Source: CAZSBG01 sp964605145 (GTDB taxonomy: Bacteria > Zhuqueibacterota > Zhuqueibacteria > Thermofontimicrobiales > Thermofontimicrobiaceae). Taken from it: a stretch of DNA of 64,000 bases. The stretch's first letter is position 1, and the number at the start of each line of letters is the position of its first letter. This document shows positions 26,442 through 34,918 of this stretch, one piece after another. A model generated the notes under the pieces. The model was not told the DNA's origin. It made no database searches and was given only the letters and a program-made list of their open reading frames with translations. Location: assembly GCA_964605145.1 (NCBI GenBank), contig CAZSBG010000008.1, forward strand, positions 33,392 through 97,391. The letters run 5' to 3'. The position numbers and the translations under genes are program-made.

Positions 26442-29390
26442 ATGAGTCAAAAAACAAATCGCGTGCGCATGAGGGGCGCTGCAAATCTCAAACTAATTTT
26501 TCTTTTTACAGCAATAATTACTTCAATCCTTTTTGTTCAGTTATTATCTTCCGTTCTTTTTGCGCAATCTTTAAAAGGAAAAATCGTTGGGAAATTGGTG
26601 GACGCTGAAGATGGTAGTCCAATGGTTGGCGCCAATATTTTATTAGAGGGCACCATGATCGGCGCGGCCGCAGATTTAGAAGGTAACTACCGAATTCTTC
26701 GTGTTCCGCCCGGTAAATATACGCTTGTCATACGAATGATGGGCTATGCCGAAACTAAAATCACCGATGTTATCGTAAATGCTGATGAAACCACCACGAT
26801 CAATGCGTCCCTGAAATCAGAAATTCTGGAAACCGAAGGTGTGGTTGTCACAGCCGAAGCGATTCGGAATACCGAAGTGGTACTGTTGAAAGATCGTCAG
26901 AAAGCTGTAGCCGTTAGTGATGCTATTAGTGCAGAGCAATTCAGTCGTTCCGGCGCAGGTGATGCGGCCGAAGCTGTAAAAAAAGTTGTCGGTGCTTCAG
27001 TTGTAGATGGAAAGTATGTTTTTGTTCGAGGCTTGGGTGATCGGTACAGTTCGACCCATCTTAATGGAGCTGAACTGCCGAGTTCAGACCCTAACAGAAA
27101 AGCATTTCAAATGGACTTACTCCCGACAAATCTTCTGGAAAATATTGTAACAACAAAAACATTTACGCCAGATAAACCTGGCAATTTCGGCGGCGGAATT
27201 GTTGATATCGGTACTAAAAATTTTCCTAAAGACTTTACTCTTAAGTTTTCTTCCTCAACTTCCTTAAATTCATATTCTACGTTTAATGAGAATAGTATGA
27301 CCTATACAGGTGTTGGTGGAGACTTTTTAGGTTTTGACGACGGTATCAGAGATGTCCCTTCGGCTCTATCGGATATCAATGCTAAAATACCAGTTGTTCA
27401 GGAAGCCCGTTTTAACCAAGAGCTTGCTCAACAACTTGACCAGGCGAGCAAAGCCTTCAATAATGTCATGGATTTTTCCCGCGAAAGTGTACCGCTTAAA
27501 AGAAATTTTGCACTGTCGGTCGGTGGAGAATTGGGCACCGGAGAAGAATCATCATTTGGTTATTTAGGAAGTGTAACTTACTCCCGCGATTTCAGTTTTT
27601 ATGATAACGGTAAAATCGGTAGATATATTTTAACTGACGTTAATGCATCGGTATTAGACCCGCTATTAATTCTTGACGATACACGCTCAACGGCAGAATC
27701 TTATTTGGGAGGTTTAGCTAATCTATCTTATAAGTTCTCAAACTACCATCAAATTCACGCTAATTTATTCTATAATAAAAGCGGTATATCGGAAACAAGA
27801 TTTATGGAGGGGGGATGGCCGCAAGAATTTGGAATCGGCGGGGACGCACCAACTTATTTTAACCGTGTTCTTTCCTATGTCGAGCGAGATGTTAGATCGA
27901 TACAATTCAGCGGTGAACATTTCTTTAAATCAATTTTGGGAATGACATTGGATTGGAACGTTTCACTTGCAAAAACATCTCAGGTTGAACCGGATAGAAG
28001 ACTGATAACAACAGCAGAACAGGTTATTAATGATAGAACAAATTTTATTATAACCGGTTCCGGTTTCGACGATCCATCAAGATATTATAGAGATTTGGAA
28101 GACAATAGTAATACTTACAGCATAAATTTAAAAATTCCCTTTAAACAGTGGTCAGGTCAAAAAGGCGATTTTAAAACTGGAGCCTACTTTCAAAATTTAG
28201 ACAGAGATTTTAATGAAAGAATTTTTTCTTATCGTGTAGATAATAGGCTGTTTAATGATTTAGGCGGTGATATAGAAGCATTATTCTCGCCTGTATATTT
28301 AGGAATAATTTCAACCGATACACTCAGTAACGGAAATATCAGACATAATTTCGGAAACACCATCCGGGACAATTCAAAATTACGCAATCAATATACGGGT
28401 GACCAGGGAATTGTTGCTTACTATGGTATGGTTGATTTACCTCTTTTTAAGTCTCTTAAAATTATCACCGGACTAAGGTACGAAACAACAGACTTAAATG
28501 TGATCAGCGATGAACCCAATATCCAGCCGGGAAATGTTAATGAGGACGATATTCTTCCATCCGTGAATTTAGTTTATAAAACTACAGACAATATGAATGT
28601 ACGGGCTGCTGCAACAAAAACCTTAGCGCGTCCCACTTTCAGAGAAATTGCTCCTTTCTCCTCAAAAGAATTTGTCAACGATGTTGAGTTGCAAGGTAAT
28701 CCAGATCTAAAAAGAACATTAATTACAAACTACGATTTACGGTGGGAATATTTCTTAAACCCAGGTGAAATTTTAGCTGTAAGCGGTTTTTATAAAGAAA
28801 TGGAAGACCCCATTGAATTAGCCTTTGCCGAAGGTTCCGTCAGATCAAACCCAATCGTCAATTATGTTAATGTAGATAAAGCAACTTTGCTCGGGGCAGA
28901 GTTCGAAGCACGAATCGGATTAAGACATTTCTCGCATCTGTTATCTGATTTTTCCATAAACGGCAATTTGTCTCTAATTAATTCAAATGTTGATATCTCG
29001 AATGCAGAACTCGCACAACGACTGGGCATTGATTCTACGGCTAGCAGGGAGAGAGAACTGCAAGGACAATCTCCTTTCATCGTTAATTTTGGCATTAATT
29101 ATACTAATCCCAAAACCAGAACAACTGCCAATTTGGATTTTAATCTGTTTGGGGAAAGGCTTTCAAAAGTCTCCGCCAACATTACTCCTGACGTATTCGA
29201 ACAGCCGGCTTCAAGATTGAATTTCACTTTTTCACAAAGGCTTTTTGATTACGTTTCGTTGAAGTTTGCTGTAGGGAATATTCTTAATTCAAAACATAGA
29301 GAAATTTACAAATTCAAAGGCAAAGAATTTATCTACCGGGAATATACGACCGGTATTAATTACTCTTTGGGCTTAAGTTATGAACTTTAA
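26442..29390 (+). CDS. TonB-dependent outer-membrane receptor with CarboxypepD_reg-like N-domain
   Basis: A 982-residue protein with a long signal sequence ending near VLFAQS. It has a carboxypeptidase-regulatory-like Ig domain (about 48-130, GKLVDAEDGSPMVGANILLEG), a plug domain (about 150-260, with VRGLGDRYSSTHLNGAELPSSD and GNFGGGIVDIGTKNFP) and a 22-strand-type barrel ending ...INYSLGLSYEL. It should import a substrate across the outer membrane using TonB energy. The next gene, 45 nt downstream, encodes a T9SS-sorted surface protein, and two Pho-box-like sites lie upstream, so the substrate may be a phosphorus compound (inference). Codon use is richer in A/T endings than in the neighbouring housekeeping genes. 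Confidence 0.9.
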   Translation: MSQKTNRVRMRGAANLKLIFLFTAIITSILFVQLLSSVLFAQSLKGKIVGKLVDAEDGSPMVGANILLEGTMIGAAADLEGNYRILRVPPGKYTLVIRMMGYAETKITDVIVNADETTTINASLKSEILETEGVVVTAEAIRNTEVVLLKDRQKAVAVSDAISAEQFSRSGAGDAAEAVKKVVGASVVDGKYVFVRGLGDRYSSTHLNGAELPSSDPNRKAFQMDLLPTNLLENIVTTKTFTPDKPGNFGGGIVDIGTKNFPKDFTLKFSSSTSLNSYSTFNENSMTYTGVGGDFLGFDDGIRDVPSALSDINAKIPVVQEARFNQELAQQLDQASKAFNNVMDFSRESVPLKRNFALSVGGELGTGEESSFGYLGSVTYSRDFSFYDNGKIGRYILTDVNASVLDPLLILDDTRSTAESYLGGLANLSYKFSNYHQIHANLFYNKSGISETRFMEGGWPQEFGIGGDAPTYFNRVLSYVERDVRSIQFSGEHFFKSILGMTLDWNVSLAKTSQVEPDRRLITTAEQVINDRTNFIITGSGFDDPSRYYRDLEDNSNTYSINLKIPFKQWSGQKGDFKTGAYFQNLDRDFNERIFSYRVDNRLFNDLGGDIEALFSPVYLGIISTDTLSNGNIRHNFGNTIRDNSKLRNQYTGDQGIVAYYGMVDLPLFKSLKIITGLRYETTDLNVISDEPNIQPGNVNEDDILPSVNLVYKTTDNMNVRAAATKTLARPTFREIAPFSSKEFVNDVELQGNPDLKRTLITNYDLRWEYFLNPGEILAVSGFYKEMEDPIELAFAEGSVRSNPIVNYVNVDKATLLGAEFEARIGLRHFSHLLSDFSINGNLSLINSNVDISNAELAQRLGIDSTASRERELQGQSPFIVNFGINYTNPKTRTTANLDFNLFGERLSKVSANITPDVFEQPASRLNFTFSQRLFDYVSLKFAVGNILNSKHREIYKFKGKEFIYREYTTGINYSLGLSYEL

Positions 29391-29435
29391 TTTAATTAAT
29401 TTGTAATTTTAAACAATCTTTAAGGAGAAACAGGT

Positions 29436-32387
29436 ATGAAAAAAAGTTTTTGTACAATTTTATTGGTTCTGCTTTTTGCAATGGTTTCATTTGCACAGCA
29501 GGTAGTAGTAAGCGAAGACATCGCAGGCGACGTGGTATGGACATCTGATAATGAATACATATTGGATGGATTAATCTTCGTAGATTCGTTATCGATATTA
29601 ACAATCGAGGCAGGCACAGTAATAAAAGGGAGACTGCTATCGAACATCACCACGGGTGACGGAGCAAGTGCGTTGATAGTAAGACGTGGCGCGCAAATAT
29701 TTGCAGAGGGAACACCTGAAAGCCCGATTATTTTCACCAGTGAGTTGGATGATGTAACCGTACCTGATGATTTATTGTTGACAGACAGAGGATTGTGGGG
29801 TGGATTGATATTGTTAGGCGATGCAGTAACAAATCAGCCGACAACGGAAAATCAGATAGAGGGGATACCGAATAACTTTAACGCCAGGTACGGTGGGAAT
29901 GATGATGCAGATAACTCGGGAGTTGTACGGTACGTATCGATACGTCACGGTGGATTTTCGATAAGCGGAGTTCCTGGAGACGAGATAAACGGCTTGACAA
30001 TGGGAGCGGTAGGCAGCGGAACCACTATAGAGCATGTAGAAGTATTTAGCAATCTGGATGATGGATACGAGTGGTTCGGTGGTACGGTAAATACGAAATA
30101 TTTAGCTGCAATTATGTGCGGAGACGATGCATTCGATTATGATCAAGGCTGGCGTGGTAAGAACCAGTTTTGGTTTGCATTGCAAGGCGACGATGAAGCC
30201 GGACGAGGCGGCGAGCATGACGGTGGCGATGATAATGAAACAGGCACACCGTACGCAATGCCGATAATTTCCAATGCGACATATATTGGTTCGGGTGCAA
30301 GCGCAGTTGGTGTTGGCGGCGACGGAAACGACCGAACGATCTATTTGAGGGATAATGCAGGCGGAAAATATTACAACAGTATATTCACAGATTATGTAGG
30401 CGTCGGGTTAAAGATAGAAGATATCGACGGTCAAGACAGCCGTCAGCAGTTGGAAGACGGGAATATATTATTCAGCAACAACTACTGGTGGGGCTTTGGC
30501 GCCGGCAACGATTTATTGACGATAGCATCGGGCACTCAGTGGATAGCGGATCATTTAGCAGCGAACAGCAATCAGGTAATTGATCCGATGTTGAGAGGTA
30601 TCAGCAGAACTAATGATGCCGGGCTCGACCCGAGACCAAAATTAAATAGTGTTGTATTATCAAGTTTTGAAGAACTTGGTGACGCTTTCTTTAGAAATGT
30701 AAATTACTCGGGTGCTTATGGTCCAACAGGAAAACTTTGGCTTGATGGTTGGTCAGCAGCTTCGCAGTATGGTATCCTTGGAGATTTACCTGCAGGTACG
30801 CCAAATCAGGTAGTAGTAAGCGAAGACATCGCAGGCGACGTGGTATGGACATCTGATAATGAATACATATTGGATGGATTAATCTTCGTAGATTCGTTAT
30901 CGATATTAACAATCGAGGCAGGCACAGTAATAAAAGGGAGACTGCTATCGAACATCACCACGGGTGACGGAGCAAGTGCGTTGATAGTAAGACGTGGCGC
31001 GCAAATATTTGCAGAGGGAACACCTGAAAGCCCGATTATTTTCACCAGTGAGTTGGATGATGTAACCGTACCTGATGATTTATTGTTGACAGACAGAGGA
31101 TTGTGGGGTGGATTGATATTGTTAGGCGATGCAGTAACAAATCAGCCGACAACGGAAAATCAGATAGAGGGGATACCGAATAACTTTAACGCCAGGTACG
31201 GTGGGAATGATGATGCAGATAACTCGGGAGTTGTACGGTACGTATCGATACGTCACGGTGGATTTTCGATAAGCGGAGTTCCTGGAGACGAGATAAACGG
31301 CTTGACAATGGGAGCGGTAGGCAGCGGAACCACTATAGAGCATGTAGAAGTATTTAGCAATCTGGATGATGGATACGAGTGGTTCGGTGGTACGGTAAAT
31401 ACGAAATATTTAGCTGCAATTATGTGCGGAGACGATGCATTCGATTATGATCAAGGCTGGCGTGGTAAGAACCAGTTTTGGTTTGCATTGCAAGGCGACG
31501 ATGAAGCCGGACGAGGCGGCGAGCATGACGGTGGCGATGATAATGAAACAGGCACACCGTACGCAATGCCGATAATTTCCAATGCGACATATATTGGTTC
31601 GGGTGCAAGCGCAGTTGGTGTTGGCGGCGACGGAAACGACCGAACGATCTATTTGAGGGATAATGCAGGCGGAAAATATTACAACAGTATATTCACAGAT
31701 TATGTAGGCGTCGGGTTAAAGATAGAAGATATCGACGGTCAAGACAGCCGTCAGCAGTTGGAAGACGGGAATATATTATTCAGCAACAACTACTGGTGGG
31801 GCTTTGGCGCCGGCAACGATTTATTGACGATAGCATCGGGCACTCAGTGGATAGCGGATCATTTAGCAGCGAACAGCAATCAGGTAATTGATCCGATGTT
31901 GAGAGGTATCAGCAGAACTAATGATGCCGGGCTCGACCCGAGACCACAGTTAGATACAGTTGCCGAGCCGGTTGGAGATGATTTTTTCCACCCAGTTCTT
32001 TATCACGGCGCATTCGACCCTGTTGATGGTTTATGGCTCGAAGGATGGACAGCAGCTTCATTTTATGGAATGCTTACTCCGACTGCCGTTGGCGTAGATG
32101 AAGAGATGGATGATGTAATTCCGAATACATTCAGCTTATCACAAAATTATCCGAATCCTTTTAACCCAACGACAACGATTAGATTTAATTTGCCGAAGGC
32201 CGTTAATGTGACTTTATCAGTATATAATGTCATGGGACAGAAAGTTGCAACCTTGGTCAGTGGCGAGTTAAATTCAGGAGTTCATCGGGTCGAATGGAAT
32301 GCCGCTGATTTACCCAGTGGCATGTACATTTACCGACTCGAAGCCGGTTCCACTATCTTGAATAAAAAATTGACTTTGTTGAAATAA
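29436..32387 (+). CDS. T9SS-sorted surface protein with two near-identical 436-residue repeats
   Basis: A 983-residue secreted protein. A signal peptide (about 1-21) is followed by two units of about 436 residues and a type A T9SS sorting domain (from about residue 895, LSQNYPNPFNPTTTIRFNLP, ending NKKLTLLK). The units contain short strand-turn repeats and aspartate/glycine-rich loops compatible with a right-handed beta-helix, e.g. DDGYEWFGGTVNTKY and DDAFDYDQGWRGKNQFW. The first 380 residues of each unit are identical at DNA level; the tails have diverged (GKLWLDGWSAAS versus GLWLEGWTAAS). An AAGGAG precedes the ATG. It is probably a surface partner of the adjacent TonB receptor. The acidic loops may bind calcium or ligand, but function is unknown. 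Confidence 0.85.
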   Translation: MKKSFCTILLVLLFAMVSFAQQVVVSEDIAGDVVWTSDNEYILDGLIFVDSLSILTIEAGTVIKGRLLSNITTGDGASALIVRRGAQIFAEGTPESPIIFTSELDDVTVPDDLLLTDRGLWGGLILLGDAVTNQPTTENQIEGIPNNFNARYGGNDDADNSGVVRYVSIRHGGFSISGVPGDEINGLTMGAVGSGTTIEHVEVFSNLDDGYEWFGGTVNTKYLAAIMCGDDAFDYDQGWRGKNQFWFALQGDDEAGRGGEHDGGDDNETGTPYAMPIISNATYIGSGASAVGVGGDGNDRTIYLRDNAGGKYYNSIFTDYVGVGLKIEDIDGQDSRQQLEDGNILFSNNYWWGFGAGNDLLTIASGTQWIADHLAANSNQVIDPMLRGISRTNDAGLDPRPKLNSVVLSSFEELGDAFFRNVNYSGAYGPTGKLWLDGWSAASQYGILGDLPAGTPNQVVVSEDIAGDVVWTSDNEYILDGLIFVDSLSILTIEAGTVIKGRLLSNITTGDGASALIVRRGAQIFAEGTPESPIIFTSELDDVTVPDDLLLTDRGLWGGLILLGDAVTNQPTTENQIEGIPNNFNARYGGNDDADNSGVVRYVSIRHGGFSISGVPGDEINGLTMGAVGSGTTIEHVEVFSNLDDGYEWFGGTVNTKYLAAIMCGDDAFDYDQGWRGKNQFWFALQGDDEAGRGGEHDGGDDNETGTPYAMPIISNATYIGSGASAVGVGGDGNDRTIYLRDNAGGKYYNSIFTDYVGVGLKIEDIDGQDSRQQLEDGNILFSNNYWWGFGAGNDLLTIASGTQWIADHLAANSNQVIDPMLRGISRTNDAGLDPRPQLDTVAEPVGDDFFHPVLYHGAFDPVDGLWLEGWTAASFYGMLTPTAVGVDEEMDDVIPNTFSLSQNYPNPFNPTTTIRFNLPKAVNVTLSVYNVMGQKVATLVSGELNSGVHRVEWNAADLPSGMYIYRLEAGSTILNKKLTLLK
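29499..30638 (+). repeat. Perfect direct repeat, copy 1 (1140 bp)
   Basis: Identical by eye to 30807-31946, offset 1308 bp. It begins at the CAG codon before GTAGTAGTA and ends abruptly inside the DPRP segment. The following 168 bp are only distantly similar to the corresponding tail of copy 2. Confidence 0.95.
30807..31946 (+). repeat. Perfect direct repeat, copy 2 (1140 bp)
   Basis: Second copy of the block at 29499-30638. It is in frame, so the two halves encode the same 380 residues. Confidence 0.95.
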
Positions 32388-32435
32388 GAGTAGCCCCTCA
32401 ATTATTTTTACCTCTTTATACTCTTATTCTATGGA

Positions 32436-32471
32436 AGCCAGTGGACAGAAAAACGTCCACTGGCTTTTTTA
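32436..32471 (+). terminator. Intrinsic terminator after the T9SS-sorted protein
   Basis: An 11-bp perfect stem, AGCCAGTGGAC (32436-32446) with GTCCACTGGCT (32455-32465), has an eight-base loop and is followed by a T-run. Confidence 0.92.
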
Positions 32472-32495
32472 ATCGTGTGGAATTAATTCGATATT

Positions 32496-32513
32496 CGTAA
32501 CACAATTGTAACA
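32496..32513 (+). promoter_or_regulatory. Pho-box-like site before the Na/Pi cotransporter gene
   Basis: CGTAACA (32496-32502) and TGTAACA (32507-32513) have a CAAT spacer; the heptamers equal those at 26332-26349. A GATTAA/TTAAAT -10 candidate starts five to seven bases later. The cotransporter start is about 235 nt downstream; the intervening spacer shows nothing else. Confidence 0.6.
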
Positions 32514-32745
32514 TAAAAGATTAAATTAGTCGATTGGTATATTTGATTTGACTTTTGTATTTTTATTTATTAACATGAATGCCCAGTTAATAAAATTACC
32601 TTTAACATTCATATTTTAGTCTTTGCAGTGGGCGCATATATGCGTCCACTACAAAAATAACTTTAATAAAAATTATTTACAGAAGATTTCAATTAGTGAT
32701 CCATATTATTATTAAGTTGAAGATATAAATGAATTCTTTGAGGAG

Positions 32746-33921
32746 ATGCCATTGGAGAGTGATAAATCAAAACCAGTAAATGAGAATAGGCGTAAAAGCA
32801 AATTTGCAAAATTTCTTGAAGAGCGAAAAAATGGAAAAATCTATAACGTTGGTTCGGTGGTCGTTAAAATATTCTTCCTGATTGCCCTCCTTTATGTTTT
32901 TATGTTAAGTATTACTCTCATGGGAAGCGCCTTTAAACTATTCGGAAAAGATTTTGCAAAACAGCTTATTGCTACAACATCGAATCCATTCGTGGGATTG
33001 GTGATTGGAATACTCGCAACAAGTGTTATTCAAAGCTCATCGACAACAACTTCCATTGTCGTCGGCCTGGTTGGCGCCAATGCGCTTTCCATCTCAAATG
33101 CAATTCCCATTGTAATGGGAGCAAATATTGGAACATCTGTCACCAATACGCTTGTTTCATTGGGACATATCTCACGGGGGGATGAATTTAAACGCGCGTT
33201 CGCAGCCTCTATTGTTCATGATTTCTTTAATATCATTGCTGTTATCATTTTTTTCCCGATACAGTATTTTACCAATGTTTTGGGAATCATGGCACATTTT
33301 CTTTCAGATAGCTTCAGCCACCTCGGAGGGATGGAAGCGATTAGTCCCATCAAAGTCATTACAAAACCGCTGGTCGTGTTGATTACCGATATTTCCGGAC
33401 AGTCCGGTATGATAGTTCTTATCACATCGCTGGCGCTACTCTTTTTCACGTTGCGTTACCTGGTGAAAGTGTTGAAATCACTGATCATTGGCAAAGTTGA
33501 ATTGTTTTTCGATAAAGTTATTTTTAAAAATGCCTTCATGGGATTGTTGTTCGGATTAATTATTACGACACTGGTCCAAAGCAGTTCTATTACGACGTCT
33601 CTTATCATTCCGCTTGTTGGCGCCGGTATTCTCACACTGGAACAGATTTTCCCCTATACCTTGGGCGCAAATATAGGAACAACTGTTACTGCCATGCTTG
33701 CATCCATTGCAACCGGTAATCTTGCAGCCATTACCGTTGCATTTGCACACTTTAGTTTCAACATTTTAGGAACGATTACTATCTTTCCTATTCGATTTAT
33801 TCCAATTTCCCTGGCGCGGGCCATGTCTAACCTCACTTTAAAAAGCAAAGTATATCCAATTCTTTATATCATTATTTTATTTTTTCTTTTTCCACTTACG
33901 ATAATTTATTTGATGAGGTGA
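32746..33921 (+). CDS. nptA: Na+/phosphate cotransporter, NptA family
   Basis: A 391-residue membrane protein with the two inverted Na_Pi_cotrans repeats, each marked by a glutamine-serine motif: QSSSTTTS (about 96-103) and QSSSITTS (about 278-285), both followed by GANIGT. It imports phosphate using the sodium gradient. AGGAG directly abuts the ATG at 32746 with no spacing, while an in-frame TTG at 32752 has ideal six-base spacing, so the true start may be two codons later. The phoU-like gene follows after four bases, forming an operon, and a Pho-box-like site lies upstream. In the absence of pst permease genes here this may be a main phosphate entry route. Confidence 0.88.
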   Translation: MPLESDKSKPVNENRRKSKFAKFLEERKNGKIYNVGSVVVKIFFLIALLYVFMLSITLMGSAFKLFGKDFAKQLIATTSNPFVGLVIGILATSVIQSSSTTTSIVVGLVGANALSISNAIPIVMGANIGTSVTNTLVSLGHISRGDEFKRAFAASIVHDFFNIIAVIIFFPIQYFTNVLGIMAHFLSDSFSHLGGMEAISPIKVITKPLVVLITDISGQSGMIVLITSLALLFFTLRYLVKVLKSLIIGKVELFFDKVIFKNAFMGLLFGLIITTLVQSSSITTSLIIPLVGAGILTLEQIFPYTLGANIGTTVTAMLASIATGNLAAITVAFAHFSFNILGTITIFPIRFIPISLARAMSNLTLKSKVYPILYIIILFFLFPLTIIYLMR

Positions 33922-33925
33922 GTGT

Positions 33926-34600
33926 ATGTTTAAAGAATTACAAAAAATATTCCAACGTGAAAGCTTGATGGAAGAGGCTCTCAATGATTCATACGAAATG
34001 CTTAATGAAGATTGGGACATGTATAGAGCAGCCGTGAAATCCTTACGCGAAAGTGATACCGCGGAAGTTGATATAGATATTCAGGAAAAAGATATCAAAA
34101 TAAATAAATACGAGCGTGAAGTTCGGAAAAAGGTGATTACTCACCTCGCTGTGAGCGGCGTTGGCGATTTAAATGTGGGGCTTGTTTTAATCAGTATTGT
34201 AGTCGATATTGAGCGGATTGGTGATTATACCAAAAATATTGTGGAGCTGGCTCAGCATCATCCCGGCCGTTTGTCTGGCGGAACGCTCGAGGAACAGATT
34301 AAAGATACTGAAGAAATTATATCGCGAAATTTTGGCATCCTCATCGAGGCGATTGATAAATCCCACGAAGAACTGGCTAAAAATTTATTGGATGATCTTT
34401 GGAATGTAAAAAAGCAGTGTGATAAATGTCATCTCTCACTGCTTCATGAGGAAGTGGATGTTTCAGTCGGCGATGCGGTCGCTCTAACGCTGTATTTAAG
34501 GTATCAAAAACGGGTGGCGTCTCATTTAATGAACATCGCTTCCAGCATTATCAATCCGTTTCATAAAATTGGCTATCGTGCGAAAAATGAAATAGATTGA
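33926..34600 (+). CDS. phoU: PhoU-domain phosphate regulator
   Basis: A 224-residue helical protein with two PhoU three-helix bundles. Metal-binding type motifs are DIERIGDYTKNI (about 93-104) and the C-terminal KRVASHLMNIASSI. PhoU proteins damp phosphate uptake and PhoR signalling. When encoded next to NptA, as here with a four-base gap, they are thought to control the sodium/phosphate transporter. GAGGTGA precedes the ATG. N-terminal helices are slightly longer than in the minimal family, and two cysteines (QCDKC) in the second half might bind metal. Confidence 0.85.
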   Translation: MFKELQKIFQRESLMEEALNDSYEMLNEDWDMYRAAVKSLRESDTAEVDIDIQEKDIKINKYEREVRKKVITHLAVSGVGDLNVGLVLISIVVDIERIGDYTKNIVELAQHHPGRLSGGTLEEQIKDTEEIISRNFGILIEAIDKSHEELAKNLLDDLWNVKKQCDKCHLSLLHEEVDVSVGDAVALTLYLRYQKRVASHLMNIASSIINPFHKIGYRAKNEID

Positions 34601-34790
34601 TGATTCGTTGCACCAAAGTCATATTATGAGGATTTTTAGAAGAAAAATTACAGATAAAATTATGAACTAACTTCCAAAGCTAAACGCTCAATTACCATGA
34701 AATTTAATGAGCAAAAATAAATTGCAAAGCAAGAGTGTGAATTTTTGAATTTTAATTTTGAAATTTATTTGTAGTTTGGCTTTTGATATT

Positions 34791-34851
34791 TTTAGCCTGA
34801 ATTCAGGCTATCTGGATTCCTTAATGAATTATAATGAATAATCCAGGTTAG
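34791..34851 (+). repeat. MITE-like family 1, internally deleted remnant (copy B)
   Basis: A left end like TTAGCCTGAATT is joined directly to the right-hand 50 bp (CAGGCTATCTGGATTCC ... TGAATAATCCAGGTTA) of the 170-bp element. The rest of the 34601-34886 spacer contains nothing recognised. Confidence 0.65.
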
Positions 34852-34886
34852 ATTCTGGATTATTCAGTTCTGGTGATTCTAAATGT

Positions 34887-34918
34887 ATCCCCGAGATTTA
34901 GCGACTCGGGGATTTTTT
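34887..34918 (+). terminator. Intrinsic terminator downstream of nptA-phoU
   Basis: ATCCCCGAG (34887-34895) pairs with CTCGGGGAT (34905-34913); the loop is nine bases, followed by a T-run. It abuts the 3' end of the convergent gene. Confidence 0.9.

Noticed and set aside
29436..32387. SusD-like partner of the TonB receptor
   Set aside because: No lipobox and no SusD helical (TPR-like) pattern; it has a signal peptide, beta-type repeats and a T9SS sorting tail instead.
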